Notes: generated from the letters alone by a model not told the origin. A DNA stretch of 64,000 nt from CAWANP01 sp963783445 (GCA_963783445.1 CAWANP010000002.1:62001-126000), one strand, 5' to 3'. Positions 32,548 to 42,220 are shown, numbered from the stretch's first letter. A program made the numbers and translations.

Positions 32548-34272
32548 TCAGTAGGGATCCTCCAGAATGAGGTCCTTTGCTTCGATGGGGGCCGGATCAC
32601 TGGCCTGGAGCATCGCCATCCTGCCGCGGAACTTGGGCAGCGTCTCGGCTATGTAGATCCGGGCCAGCTCTCTCTTTCGATCAGAGGATCGCGCTTGCTG
32701 CAGGGTCAGCCACGAGGTAAGGACATAGATGGCCATGTCGGCCAGATCGACCGCATAGTAGTCGACCAGCGCGCGATTATCCTGTTCCTTCATGTGATCG
32801 ATGGAGCGGCTGAGCAACTCAGTGGCTTCTTCAACCTGGTCCTTTAGCCCCGCCAACTCCGGTCCATAGTCCTGGTCCGCCCAGTCCTTCAGCATTCTAT
32901 CCAGTGAATGGCCCAGCAGCCCCCCGGTGGCGGCCACGACCTGAAGCTGGCTCGTGCCCTCGTAGATGCTGGTGACGCGGACGTCGCGAAAATGGCGCTC
33001 TACGTTGAACTCTTGCATGTAGCCGGTGCCGCCATGGACCTGCATGGCCTGGTAGCAGACCCGGTTGCCCATTTCTGTGGAGTGGTATTTGGCCAGAGGT
33101 GTAAGTACCGCGGCCAGACGATCGGCCTCCTTGAGCCGCAGGCGTTGCTCTTTGCTGAGTTTGCCTCGTGTTTTGAGGCGCTCGTAGGCGTTCTTTCGAT
33201 CAACCCACTGCCCGGCCTCGAGGACCAGCGCCCGTGTTGCCTGGATCTCGGCCCGCATCGAGAGGAGCATGCGATAGACCGCCGGAAAATCCTCAATGGA
33301 CTGGCCAAACTGGATGCGCTTCTGTGCGTACTGGTATGCCTCGCGGTAGGCAGCCTCGGCGATACCGACTGCCTGGGCTGATACCCCAAGCCGGGCTCCG
33401 TTCATTAGCGCCCAAGTGTAACGGATCAGACCGTACCGGCGCTTGCCCACCAGCCGCGCCGGTGTGTCGCAGAACTGGATCTCACAGGTGGGGGAGCCAT
33501 GGAGGCCCATCTTGTTTTCAGTGCGACGGATGACTACCGTCTCGTCGGCTTCCACCTCGAACAAGGAGAGGCCACGAGCGTCGGTGGAACCTTCCTCGGA
33601 ACGGGCCAGGACCAGCAGAACGTCGGCGTTGCCGTTGGTGATAAAGCGCTTGACACCGTTGAGCCGCCACTCGCCTGTCTGCTCGTCCAGCGTGGCACGC
33701 GTCTGGACCGCACCAAGATCCGACCCGGCATCTGGTTCGGTGAGGACCATCGCCCCGGTTACCTCGCCCCGGCCGAAGCGGGGCAGAATCCGGTCCTTCA
33801 TCTCGTCGTCGCCATATTCAGCAACGATGGCCGAGACCTCCTGCAGGCCAAAGATCGACATCAACGCCGCATCTGCCCGTCCCAGGATCTCGATCATCAT
33901 CTGGAAGACGCTCTCTGGCAGGTTCAGCCCCCCATATTCCCAGGGCAGCATCGCGCCCATCAGCTCTGCCTGACGTAAGAGGCTGAGCCCATCCCGGATG
34001 GCCGCGGGATAGACTACCTGCCCGTCTTTAATGTGCACGCCCTCTTCATCTGCTTCAGCTGCCCGTGGGGCGATCTGATTGGCGCAGATGTCGCCCAGTA
34101 CTTCCAGGAGCAGCCTGTAGTTGTCCTTTGCATCCGCATAGTTTCGGGGTGCACCCGGGTACTCTGTATGGTAGCGGTACCCATCCTCGAGTACCTCGAC
34201 GATTTCCTCCAGGTGCATTGAATCCAGGTGATACTGCAGATCGAGATTGTCGCCGAAAAAGTTGTCTGTCAT
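32548..34272 (-). CDS. Acyl-CoA dehydrogenase with C-terminal extension
   Basis: The 574-residue flavoprotein shows AMVLTEPDAGSDLGAVQT (FAD binding), WRLNGVKRFITNG, ENKMGLHGSPTCEI, RIQFGQSIEDFPAVY and QVHGGTGYMQEFNVER. Glu438 in SIYEGTSQLQ is the likely catalytic base. It is about 190 residues longer than a standard 380-residue enzyme, with an extension after 450, as in the ACAD9/AidB-like or DmdC-like subfamilies. It would pass electrons to the ETF coded upstream, whose last codons it overlaps by ATGA. The acyl chain it prefers is unknown. Confidence 0.93.
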   Translation of the reverse strand: MTDNFFGDNLDLQYHLDSMHLEEIVEVLEDGYRYHTEYPGAPRNYADAKDNYRLLLEVLGDICANQIAPRAAEADEEGVHIKDGQVVYPAAIRDGLSLLRQAELMGAMLPWEYGGLNLPESVFQMMIEILGRADAALMSIFGLQEVSAIVAEYGDDEMKDRILPRFGRGEVTGAMVLTEPDAGSDLGAVQTRATLDEQTGEWRLNGVKRFITNGNADVLLVLARSEEGSTDARGLSLFEVEADETVVIRRTENKMGLHGSPTCEIQFCDTPARLVGKRRYGLIRYTWALMNGARLGVSAQAVGIAEAAYREAYQYAQKRIQFGQSIEDFPAVYRMLLSMRAEIQATRALVLEAGQWVDRKNAYERLKTRGKLSKEQRLRLKEADRLAAVLTPLAKYHSTEMGNRVCYQAMQVHGGTGYMQEFNVERHFRDVRVTSIYEGTSQLQVVAATGGLLGHSLDRMLKDWADQDYGPELAGLKDQVEEATELLSRSIDHMKEQDNRALVDYYAVDLADMAIYVLTSWLTLQQARSSDRKRELARIYIAETLPKFRGRMAMLQASDPAPIEAKDLILEDPY

Positions 34273-35300
34273 TCGGTTTTTCCCTGCACTCTGTCCTCGC
34301 GATAAACGTGGATCATCTGGGGGACAACCTTTCTCAGATCGCCCACAATCCGATAGTCAGCGATCTCGAAAATTGGAGCATTGGGGTCGGTATTGATAGC
34401 AATGATCTTGCTGGCTCGATCCATACCGGCGCGGTGCTGCACGGCTCCAGAAATGCCACAGGCGATGTACAATCGGGGGCGTACGGTGACACCGGTCTGC
34501 CCAACTTGATGCTCCTGAGAGACAAAGCCGGCGTCCACGGCTGCACGGGAAGCTGCCACCTCCCCGCCCAGCACGCGGGCAAGCTCAAAGATAAGGTCAA
34601 AGTTCTCCTTGCTGCCAACGCCCATGCCTCCGGCCACAATAACCGAGGCATTTTTGAGATCAACGCTGGGAAGCCGGATCTCCCGCTTGAGTACGCGCAG
34701 TGCCAGATCGCGCTCTGCAAAGTGGGGCGTGATTCTTTCGATCACGCCCTGGCGCTCGGTGTCAGGGTCGTCCAGTTTCATCACCCCTTCACGCACGGTG
34801 GCCATCTGAGGATGCATCTCGGGATTGACGATGGTGGCGATGATGTTGCCACCAAAAGCGGGTCGAATCTGGTACAAAAGATCCTTGTAGACCTCGCCCC
34901 TGCGCTCAAAGTCACCGATCTCGAGATCGGTGCAGTCGGCTGTCAGGCCGGCTCCGATGGCGCTGGCGATTCGCGGAGCCAGATCTCGCCCGATGGGCGT
35001 GGCGCCCAATAGGATGATGTAGGGTTGCTGCTCCTCTACCAGACCTGTAGCGACCCGGGCATATGGCATGGTGCGATACGCAGCCAGTTCAGGGTGATCG
35101 GCGACGAGCACGCGGTCCGCGCCATAGTGAATTGCCTGCTGTGGCAGTTCGGCGATGTCGTGGCCCAGCAGCAAGGCTGTGACCTTGCCATCAAGCTCCC
35201 CGGCCAGCTCGCGCGCCTTGCCCAGCAGCTCCAAGCTGACCGGGGCAATCTCGGCCTCTTCCTGTTCGATAAAGACCCAGACGTCTCGTGTCTCTGTCAT
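34269..35300 (-). CDS. etfA: Electron transfer flavoprotein subunit alpha
   Basis: The 343-residue subunit has the C-terminal FAD domain with GGMGVGSKENF, LGGEVAASRAAVDAGF, HQVGQTGVTVRPRLYIACG and ISGAVQHRAGM, then AINTDPNAPIFEIADY. It accepts electrons from the acyl-CoA dehydrogenase coded next, with which it is translationally coupled. The start at 35300 has AGGA 9 bases upstream. It starts 14 bases after etfB. Confidence 0.95.
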   Translation of the reverse strand: MTETRDVWVFIEQEEAEIAPVSLELLGKARELAGELDGKVTALLLGHDIAELPQQAIHYGADRVLVADHPELAAYRTMPYARVATGLVEEQQPYIILLGATPIGRDLAPRIASAIGAGLTADCTDLEIGDFERRGEVYKDLLYQIRPAFGGNIIATIVNPEMHPQMATVREGVMKLDDPDTERQGVIERITPHFAERDLALRVLKREIRLPSVDLKNASVIVAGGMGVGSKENFDLIFELARVLGGEVAASRAAVDAGFVSQEHQVGQTGVTVRPRLYIACGISGAVQHRAGMDRASKIIAINTDPNAPIFEIADYRIVGDLRKVVPQMIHVYREDRVQGKTE

Positions 35301-35314
35301 CGCTGCATCCTGTC

Positions 35315-36217
35315 TCACAAGATATAGTCCTGAACCAGTTCCTGGACGAGCTCAGAGAGGCCGGCTTGGCTGGCCTCAAACTCCTTGCTCCCGTCACCTT
35401 CCAGGACAACATAATGGACTTTGAGCACCTTCGTCGGAGAGCCATCCAATCCCACTCTGCTGTAATCAGCACCTACATCGGCGCCATTCCAGACCGCGAT
35501 TCTGAGGTCGCGTTCGCCAAGATACTGGTCCAGCGCCTCTTCTGTCCCAAACTCTGGCCACGTCTTGAGGAGCGCAGAGTACTCGAGTGGTGTGGCGGCA
35601 AGTTTGTGGGTAATCATGCGTCGCGCCGAGCGGGGGCGGGGCTGGTTCGCCGTGCCAACCACCGTCAGCAGACAGGGCAGGTTGCATTCGACGACCTCGA
35701 TACCCAGAGGAAGGGCTCTCTGTACGACGATCTTTTGATCTTGCAGGGATTCGATGGATTCCGCGTAGGTTATCTGCGGTAGACCCAGTTTTTCCGCTAC
35801 CTGAGGACCGACCTGAGCGGTGTCGCCATCTATGGCCTGCCTTCCGCAGAATACGAGGTCGTAGCTACCCAAGCTCTCACCGATGCGTTCGACAGCACAC
35901 TTGAGAACGTAGGAAGTGGCCAGTGTATCTGAGCCCGCTGTCTTGCGATCCGTGAGCAGGATCACCTGGTCCGCGCCGCGATATAGCGCCTCGCGCAAGA
36001 CGGCGGCGGCGCGTGGTGGTCCCATGGTCACGACCGTGACATGGCCACCGTAGCGGTCCTTCACCTGAAGGGCCATCTCCAGGGCGTTGAGATCCTCCGG
36101 GTTGAGGATGGCGGGCAAGGCGGCACGATTGACCGTGCCATCGTCTTTCATGGCTTTACCTGTGATATTGGCCGTGTCGGGTACCTGTTTGACCAACACC
36201 ACGCAGTTGTACGGCAT
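35315..36217 (-). CDS. etfB: Electron transfer flavoprotein subunit beta
   Basis: The 300-residue subunit begins YNCVVLVKQVPDTANITG, then INPEDLNALEMAL-like LNPEDLNALEMALQVKD, VTVVTMGP, ALYRGADQVILLTD, FCGRQAIDGDTAQVGPQVAE and the end region of the AMP-binding fold. At 300 residues it is longer than the usual 250-260, with an extra C-terminal segment. The start at 36217 has GGAGG 5 bases upstream. It heads the etfB-etfA-dehydrogenase-SDR run. Confidence 0.94.
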   Translation of the reverse strand: MPYNCVVLVKQVPDTANITGKAMKDDGTVNRAALPAILNPEDLNALEMALQVKDRYGGHVTVVTMGPPRAAAVLREALYRGADQVILLTDRKTAGSDTLATSYVLKCAVERIGESLGSYDLVFCGRQAIDGDTAQVGPQVAEKLGLPQITYAESIESLQDQKIVVQRALPLGIEVVECNLPCLLTVVGTANQPRPRSARRMITHKLAATPLEYSALLKTWPEFGTEEALDQYLGERDLRIAVWNGADVGADYSRVGLDGSPTKVLKVHYVVLEGDGSKEFEASQAGLSELVQELVQDYIL

Positions 36218-36309
36218 AGTATCCTCCAAATCGCATGTCGCCGGCAAAAGCCCTAGGACGAAGGATAAAGCTAATCTCCTGTTTGTTGTCGTCCTTTGTC
36301 GTCTGTCTC

Positions 36310-37263
36310 TTACTGGGCCTTTACTAGCTGTTCTGCGCTGCGGCGGATCGCCTCTTCTGCCTCAGCCACGATCCGCTCTATCAATGTCTGGGCTGGTACG
36401 ATATCGCCTACCAGGCCGGCAGACTGCCCGGCCATGACTGATCCGCGATCAAGGTTGCCATCGACGATGGCCGCCCGAAGCGTGCCAGCGCCAAAGGTCA
36501 TAAACTCTTCCTGCGAGACACCGCGCCGCTCCAAGCTCTCAAGGTGGCGGATGAATTGACCGCGGATGGAGCGCACGGGATGGCCAAAGCTGTTGCCGGT
36601 GACTACAGTAGCTCGATCGTGTGCTTTGACGATCCGTTGTTTATAGTTCGCATGGGCCGGGCATTCGGTGGTACAGATGAATCGCGTGCCCATCTGGATG
36701 CCCGCCGCGCCCAGAGCCAAGGCCGCCGCCAATCCTCGCCCATCAGCGATCCCGCCAGCGGCGATGACGGGAAGGTCTACGGCATCCACAACCTGGGGGA
36801 CCAAGGACATTGTCGCAACGTCACCGACGTGGCCGCCCGATTCCATTCCTTCGGCGATGAGTGCATCCACTCCCAGGCGAGACATCCTCCTGGCCAGGGC
36901 AACCGAGGCGACAACTGGGATAACGCGAATACCCGCTCGCTGCAGTGGCGGCAGGTAGGGCCCTGCGTTTCCGCCACCGACGGTGACTACCGACACGCCC
37001 TCGTCGATAAATACCTGGAGGATTTCCTCCACCCCGGCCGTGAAGAGAGGTACGTTGGCTCCAAAGGGCCGATCGGTCAGCGAGCGTACGCGCCGCAACT
37101 CGCGGCGGACAATGTCGATGGGGGAATCGCCTGCACCCACAACACCCAGCCCGCCGGCGTTGGAGACGGCCGCGGCCAACTCAGCTGACGCTGCCCAGGC
37201 CATGCCGCCCTGCAGGATAGGGTGTTCGATGCCCAGCAGGTCACATAACGATGTCCAGATCAT
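36310..37263 (-). CDS. FabK/nitronate monooxygenase family flavoprotein
   Basis: This 317-residue FMN TIM barrel opens LLGIEHPILQGGMAWAASAELAAAVSNAGGLGVVGAG. GGNAGPYL, AEGMESGGHVGD, PVIAAGGIADGRGLAAALALGA and GIQMGTRFICTTE match enoyl-ACP reductase II (FabK), which is close to nitronate monooxygenases. The fatty-acid gene context favours FabK. It precedes etfB by 92 bases and is divergent from fabF. Confidence 0.85.
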   Translation of the reverse strand: MIWTSLCDLLGIEHPILQGGMAWAASAELAAAVSNAGGLGVVGAGDSPIDIVRRELRRVRSLTDRPFGANVPLFTAGVEEILQVFIDEGVSVVTVGGGNAGPYLPPLQRAGIRVIPVVASVALARRMSRLGVDALIAEGMESGGHVGDVATMSLVPQVVDAVDLPVIAAGGIADGRGLAAALALGAAGIQMGTRFICTTECPAHANYKQRIVKAHDRATVVTGNSFGHPVRSIRGQFIRHLESLERRGVSQEEFMTFGAGTLRAAIVDGNLDRGSVMAGQSAGLVGDIVPAQTLIERIVAEAEEAIRRSAEQLVKAQ

Positions 37264-37424
37264 CCAGTCTCCCGTCGGCTGTCCTTGGAATAGAACACGA
37301 CCTGCGGACAGAAGTTACGCTAGTCCTGGCGCATCTTTTCTCTCTGCCGGGTGTTGTATGAACATGAACTCGAAGGGCTAGTGCCAAGACGTATGTTTGG
37401 ATAGGTTTATGGTGAGGTGGAATT

Positions 37425-38669
37425 ATGCGCAAGCGAGTTGTGATTACGGGTTTGGGCGCCGTGACCCCGATTGGCAACGATGTGCCGACTTTTTGGGAGG
37501 GCCTTGTCGCCGGGTGTTCGGGTGGAGCACCCATTACCGCTTATGATGCCTCTGATCAGGCTGTTCAGATCGCTGCCGAGGTAAAGGGCTTTGACCCACT
37601 GGACCATCTTGACCGCAAGCTGATCAAGCGAACGGATCGATTCACCCAACTGGTGATGGCTGCAGCCGATGAAGCCATCACCGATTCGGGCCTGGCTTTT
37701 GACCACAACGGCGAAAATTGGGACGTAGGCGTCATTGTCGGCACGGGCATCGGTGGCATCGGCACGCTCATTGAAAACATGGATGTGATGCAGGAGCGGG
37801 GGCCCAAACGAGTGAGCGCTCTGATGATACCCATGATGATGCCAAATGCTGGGGCGGGACATATTGCGATCAAGTATGGTTTGCATGGCATTGCCATGTC
37901 GGTGGCTTCGGCCTGCGCAACGAGCAACAATGCTATTGGCGAGAGCGCTGAGCATATCCGGCGAGGCGCCGCCGACGTGATGATCTGTGGCGGCGGCGAA
38001 TCGGTGATGCATCCTCTGACGGCAGCGGCTCTGAGCAATATGGGCGCAGTTTCGCGGCGCAATGATGACCCGGAACGGGCCAGCCGCCCTTTTGATGCGA
38101 ACCGTGATGGTTTCTTGATCGGCGAGGGGGCAGCTATACTGGTCCTGGAGAGCCTGGAACATGCCCAGAAACGCGGTGCGGACATCCATGCTGAGCTGGT
38201 AGGCTATGGTTCTAGCTGTGATGCGTTCCACATCACCGCTCCGGACGAGAACGGTGCAGGCGCTGCTATGTCGATGCGTGCTGCCCTGCGTGATGCAGGC
38301 CTCGGACCCGAGGCTATCGATTATATCAATGCCCACGGCACCAGCACGCCACTCAACGACCCCATGGAGACCCGGGCCATCCACGCCGCCTTTGGCGACC
38401 ACGCCTATGAGCTGGCTGTCAGTTCTACCAAATCGATGGTCGGACACTTGATGGGCGCTGCCGGTGCGGTGGAGGCTATCGGTTGTGTTAGAATGCTGCA
38501 AACGGGTGTGGTCCATCCCACGATCAACTATGAAACTCCCGACCCAGAGTGTGACTTGGACTATGTGCCCAATGAGGCGAGGGAGCTCAAGCCCCAGACT
38601 ATCCTCTCCAATTCCTTTGGCTTTGGTGGACACAACGCTACGCTAATCTTTTCCAAGTGGGAAGGCTAG
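37425..38669 (+). CDS. fabF: Beta-ketoacyl-ACP synthase II
   Basis: The 414-residue condensing enzyme has the catalytic triad Cys164 (ASACATSNN), His304 (NAHGTSTPLND) and His341 (KSMVGHLMGAAG). RVVITGLGAVTPIGNDV at the start and SNSFGFGGHNATLIF at the end are standard. The family usually has ACATG; here the residue after ACAT is Ser. It extends acyl-ACP with malonyl-ACP in fatty acid elongation. GAGGTGG precedes the ATG. fabH follows after 7 bases. Confidence 0.95.
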   Translation: MRKRVVITGLGAVTPIGNDVPTFWEGLVAGCSGGAPITAYDASDQAVQIAAEVKGFDPLDHLDRKLIKRTDRFTQLVMAAADEAITDSGLAFDHNGENWDVGVIVGTGIGGIGTLIENMDVMQERGPKRVSALMIPMMMPNAGAGHIAIKYGLHGIAMSVASACATSNNAIGESAEHIRRGAADVMICGGGESVMHPLTAAALSNMGAVSRRNDDPERASRPFDANRDGFLIGEGAAILVLESLEHAQKRGADIHAELVGYGSSCDAFHITAPDENGAGAAMSMRAALRDAGLGPEAIDYINAHGTSTPLNDPMETRAIHAAFGDHAYELAVSSTKSMVGHLMGAAGAVEAIGCVRMLQTGVVHPTINYETPDPECDLDYVPNEARELKPQTILSNSFGFGGHNATLIFSKWEG

Positions 38670-38676
38670 GCGATTC

Positions 38677-39843
38677 TTGGCTTCTCAACAGAGTTCAGGC
38701 CACCGCCGCGCCCATATTGTAGGCTGGGGCAAGGCGCTCCCCGAGCGCGTCCTGACCAATCACGAGTTGGCAGAGATGGTGGATACCTCGGACGAGTGGA
38801 TCCGCCAACGGACGGGTGTCGCTGAGCGCCGTATTGCAGGCGAGGGCGAAACAACGCTGACGCTGAGCCTTGAGGCTGCCCAGGCTGCCCTGGAGGTGGC
38901 TGATCTGAGTCCTGCTCAATTGGACTTGATCATTGTCGCGACCGTAACCCCTGAGCACCCTTTCCCGGCGACGGCTTGCCTTCTTCAGGATGCCTTGGGG
39001 GCTGACAAGGCCGCTGCTTTTGACCTGGCCGCGGGTTGCTCTGGCTTTGTCTATGGCATGAGCATGGCGGCAGACTCCCTGGTGGCCGGGACCCACGAGC
39101 GGGCGCTGGTGGTTGGCGCCGAAACGCTGTCGCGCATCATCGACTGGACCGACAGGGGAACCTGCATTCTGTTTGGTGATGGTGCCGGAGCCGTCGTACT
39201 CCAGGCCAGCGAGGCAGACGGGGGAGTTCTTGCATCGGTGCTGGGCTCCGATGGATCGGGTGGTGAGCTGTTGATGCTGCCGGCCGGTGGTAGTGCCCAG
39301 CCGGCCTCGATGGAGACGGTGGCCGCTCGTCAGCACTACATTTCGATGCGAGGCCGGCAGGTCTTTCGTTTTGCTACACGCATCATGCCCGAAGCTTCCC
39401 GGCAGGTTCTGGCGCTGGCCGGTGTGGAGGTTGAGGATGTGGACTTGTTTATACCTCATCAAGCCAACGACCGAATCCTCCAAACGGCTGCAAAGGTCCT
39501 GGGCGTACCTGTGGAGCGGATGTACTCCAACATTGCGCTCTATGGCAACACCTCTGCGGCTTCAGTCCCCATCGCCTTGTGTGAGGCGATTGAGCAGGAT
39601 CTTGTCAGCCGGGGCGACATCATCGTCTGCGTCGGCTTTGGCGCGGGGCTGACCTGGGCGGCTTCGGCTATTCGCTGGAGCATGCCACTGCCAGTGCCAG
39701 CGCCATCTCGACGGATGTCTGCCTGGCGTACCGTGCGCTATCGCTGGGCCAAGCTTCGCTCCTCTGTGCTGCGGATGTGGCGGCAGGTGGATGCCCGGCT
39801 GTTCCAAATCCTCTACGATCGCGACGGCAAGCGGAAGCAGTGA
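38677..39843 (+). CDS. fabH: Beta-ketoacyl-ACP synthase III with basic C-terminal extension
   Basis: The 388-residue enzyme has Cys121 (LAAGCSGFVYG), His261 (IPHQANDRIL) and Asn291 (LYGNTSAASVP), the FabH triad. It would start fatty acid synthesis by condensing an acyl-CoA with malonyl-ACP. FabH is usually 310-335 residues; here the last 55 or so add a Trp/Arg-rich stretch (SAWRTVRYRWAKLRSS) of unknown purpose, perhaps membrane or ACP contact. The start is TTG at 38677, 7 bases after fabF. Confidence 0.92.
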   Translation: MASQQSSGHRRAHIVGWGKALPERVLTNHELAEMVDTSDEWIRQRTGVAERRIAGEGETTLTLSLEAAQAALEVADLSPAQLDLIIVATVTPEHPFPATACLLQDALGADKAAAFDLAAGCSGFVYGMSMAADSLVAGTHERALVVGAETLSRIIDWTDRGTCILFGDGAGAVVLQASEADGGVLASVLGSDGSGGELLMLPAGGSAQPASMETVAARQHYISMRGRQVFRFATRIMPEASRQVLALAGVEVEDVDLFIPHQANDRILQTAAKVLGVPVERMYSNIALYGNTSAASVPIALCEAIEQDLVSRGDIIVCVGFGAGLTWAASAIRWSMPLPVPAPSRRMSAWRTVRYRWAKLRSSVLRMWRQVDARLFQILYDRDGKRKQ

Positions 39844-39886
39844 TCATCCTCTCTTCTTTCCAACGAAACAGGATAAAAGATTGAGC

Positions 39887-41413
39887 ATGAGTAGAGAAGC
39901 AATCCAACAGTTACGGGATTTGGACGCACAGTCGCGGCAGGGAGGTGGACTGGCGCGGATCGAGCGGCAACACGCGAAAGGCAAGTATACTGCCCGCGAG
40001 CGAATAGAAATACTGCTCGATCCAGGTACTTTTCAGGAGATTGGCGCCTTTGTCCGCGAGAACCAAGATGATGTCCTGGGCGACAGCGTAGTTACCGGCG
40101 GGGGGCGCATCAATGGCCGGGCCGTGTACGTCTTTGCCCAAGATTTTACCGTGTTGGGGGGCTCGGTGGGGGCGGCCCACGGCAGGAAGATCTGCAAGGT
40201 GATGGATCTGGCGCTGGCCCATGGTGTGCCCATCATTGGCCTGAACGACTCGGGTGGCGCGCGGATCCAAGAGGGGGTCGATGCCCTGGCAGCCTATGGC
40301 GATATATTTTTCCGCAATACCATTGCCTCAGGCGTTATCCCTCAGATCTCGGTCATCCTTGGGCCCTGTGCAGGCGGCGCGGTATATAGCCCGGCCATCA
40401 CCGATTTTACGTTCATGGTGCGCCAAACAGGTCACATGTTTATCACCGGCCCTGAAGTGTTGCGGACGGTCACCCACGAGGATGTCACCTTTGAGGCATT
40501 GGGTGGGGCGGAGGCCCACGGTCAGAAGAGTGGCGTGGCCCACTTTGTCTGCGATGACGAGGACGCCACATTGGCACAGGTCCAGCGGCTGCTGGACTTT
40601 CTACCGTCCAACAACGCCGACGAGCCGCCACGGCGCGAGTCCTCGGATCTGCCCAGTCGCCTGTCTCCGGAACTGGACGATGCGGTACCGGAGGCGCCCG
40701 ATCGGGCCTATGATATGCGAAGGGTAATCCACGCCGTGGTTGACGATGGCGATTTCATGGAGGTGCATGCTGGATTCGCGCCTAACCTGCTAGTGGGTTT
40801 TTGCCGCTTGGGCGGGTACCCGGTTGGTATTGTTGCCCAGCAGCCTGAGACGCTGGCTGGCGTGCTGGACATCGATGCAAGCGACAAAGGCGCCCGGTTT
40901 ATCCGCTTCTGCGATTGTTTTAACATCCCCTTGGTCACGTTGGCCGATACCCCCGGTTTCTTGCCAGGCTTGGCGCAGGAACACGGGGGCATTATCCGCC
41001 ACGGAGCCAAAATGATTTTCGCCTATGCCGAGGCCACCGTACCCAAAGTGGCTGTGGTCGTTCGCAAGGCCTATGGCGGGGCCTATATTGTGATGAGTTC
41101 AAAGCACCTGCGAGGTGATGTGAACCTGGCCTGGCCCGGCGCCGAGATCGCGGTGATGGGTCCCGAAGGGGCAGTCAATATCCTTCATCGGAAAGAGCTT
41201 GCGGAGAGCGACGATCCAGTACTCCTCCGGTCCGAACTGAGCGCCGACTATCGCAGGCAGTTTGCCAACCCTTACGTCGCAGCGGCACGGGGTTACCTGG
41301 ACGCCGTCATTGTTCCTCGGGAGACGCGGCCCCGGCTGATTGGCGCGCTTAGGTCATTGAATGGCAAGCGCGCTTCACTACCGATGAAAAAACACAGCAA
41401 TATACCGCTTTAG
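39887..41413 (+). CDS. Acyl-CoA carboxylase carboxyltransferase (beta) subunit
   Basis: This 508-residue crotonase-fold subunit fits the propionyl-CoA carboxylase beta / methylmalonyl-CoA decarboxylase alpha group: QHAKGKYTARERIEILLD, ARIQEGVDALAAYG, GPCAGGAVYSPA, GGAEAHGQKSGVAHF, VGIVAQQP, DTPGFLPGLAQEHGGIIRHGAK and KAYGGAYIVMSSKHL. It transfers the carboxyl group between carboxybiotin and an acyl-CoA. The start at 39887 matches the family N-terminus. The genes for a small subunit and the biotin carrier follow; no biotin carboxylase gene lies in the window. Confidence 0.93.
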   Translation: MSREAIQQLRDLDAQSRQGGGLARIERQHAKGKYTARERIEILLDPGTFQEIGAFVRENQDDVLGDSVVTGGGRINGRAVYVFAQDFTVLGGSVGAAHGRKICKVMDLALAHGVPIIGLNDSGGARIQEGVDALAAYGDIFFRNTIASGVIPQISVILGPCAGGAVYSPAITDFTFMVRQTGHMFITGPEVLRTVTHEDVTFEALGGAEAHGQKSGVAHFVCDDEDATLAQVQRLLDFLPSNNADEPPRRESSDLPSRLSPELDDAVPEAPDRAYDMRRVIHAVVDDGDFMEVHAGFAPNLLVGFCRLGGYPVGIVAQQPETLAGVLDIDASDKGARFIRFCDCFNIPLVTLADTPGFLPGLAQEHGGIIRHGAKMIFAYAEATVPKVAVVVRKAYGGAYIVMSSKHLRGDVNLAWPGAEIAVMGPEGAVNILHRKELAESDDPVLLRSELSADYRRQFANPYVAAARGYLDAVIVPRETRPRLIGALRSLNGKRASLPMKKHSNIPL

Positions 41414-41439
41414 AGCTACTGAATATTGGAGGGTGGTAA

Positions 41440-41658
41440 GTGATACGTTCGAATGTGATGAAAAAGTCGACGATGGCAGAGCAGGTACAGGCTGAGGATA
41501 GCTTGGACGATGGGGCAATGCTGGCGGCCGTGCTAGCAGCGGCACTGGTCGAGTATGGGAGGCACCTGGAACGGCCCAATGGGCACAACGGTTCACAAGA
41601 CGCTGCGGGCAACTGGCGAATACTCGGCCACCTGGATCGCATACAGGGAAGGGCATGA
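41440..41658 (+). CDS. Putative small subunit of the acyl-CoA carboxylase/decarboxylase
   Basis: The 72-residue protein has a helix (MLAAVLAAALVEYGRHLE) and a C-terminal NWRILGHLDRI segment. Short accessory subunits (gamma, delta or epsilon) sit at this place in related carboxylase and decarboxylase operons. The sequence alone does not prove the family. It starts at GTG 41440 after GGAGGG, and its stop overlaps the biotin carrier start as ATGA. Confidence 0.6.
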   Translation: MIRSNVMKKSTMAEQVQAEDSLDDGAMLAAVLAAALVEYGRHLERPNGHNGSQDAAGNWRILGHLDRIQGRA

Positions 41659-42158
41659 AGTACTCTGTGACGGTTGGTGGGCGATCTTTTGACGTCGAAG
41701 TTGATCACAACCGTTTGGTCTGGGTAAACGGTCGCCCACTCAACGTCGAAATGGAACAGGTTGGGGGATTGCCGGTCTATTCCCTGACGCTGGACGACGC
41801 CGGCTATGTTCTCTTTGTAGAAAAGAGACGGGAAGAGTACCTGGTAGAGGTACAGGGCCAGCTCTACCCGGTCGAGGTCCAGTTGCAGCGACCGCGGCTG
41901 GGAACCCAGCGCGACAGTTGCCCAGATGGTGATGGCGCCTGCTTGACGATCAGCGCGCCACTGCCTGGACGGTTGACCTCATTGTCTATCGCAATTGGAG
42001 ACCAGGTTGAGACGGGGCAGGTAGTGGCTGAAGTTGAGTCCATGAAGATGCAGATGGAACTGAAGGCTCCCCTGGCAGGTGTGGTGGAGCTTGTCCGCGG
42101 GCCAGTGGACAGGGATGTGGAGCAGGGTGAGGAACTGGTCGCCCTCCGGCCGCTGTAG
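41655..42158 (+). CDS. Biotin carboxyl carrier protein subunit
   Basis: A 167-residue protein. The N-terminal part (1-80) is a strand-rich domain (YSVTVGGRSFDVEVDHN), and the biotinyl domain occupies 97-166. Lys131 in ESMKMQM is the biotinylation site; the common form is AMKM, here SMKM. PLPGRLTSLSIAIGDQVETGQ and LAGVVELV are standard. It would shuttle CO2 to or from the carboxyltransferase coded two genes upstream. Confidence 0.92.
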   Translation: MKYSVTVGGRSFDVEVDHNRLVWVNGRPLNVEMEQVGGLPVYSLTLDDAGYVLFVEKRREEYLVEVQGQLYPVEVQLQRPRLGTQRDSCPDGDGACLTISAPLPGRLTSLSIAIGDQVETGQVVAEVESMKMQMELKAPLAGVVELVRGPVDRDVEQGEELVALRPL

Positions 42159-42220
42159 CGGCCGCCACGGCGGCTGCAACATTGCGGGCGGAGAATCGAG
42201 GCTCAGCAACGGGGAAAGCA

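Noticed and set aside
37407..38633. 408-codon minus-strand frame opposite fabF
   Set aside because: The fabF triad is intact on the plus strand, so the other is a shadow.
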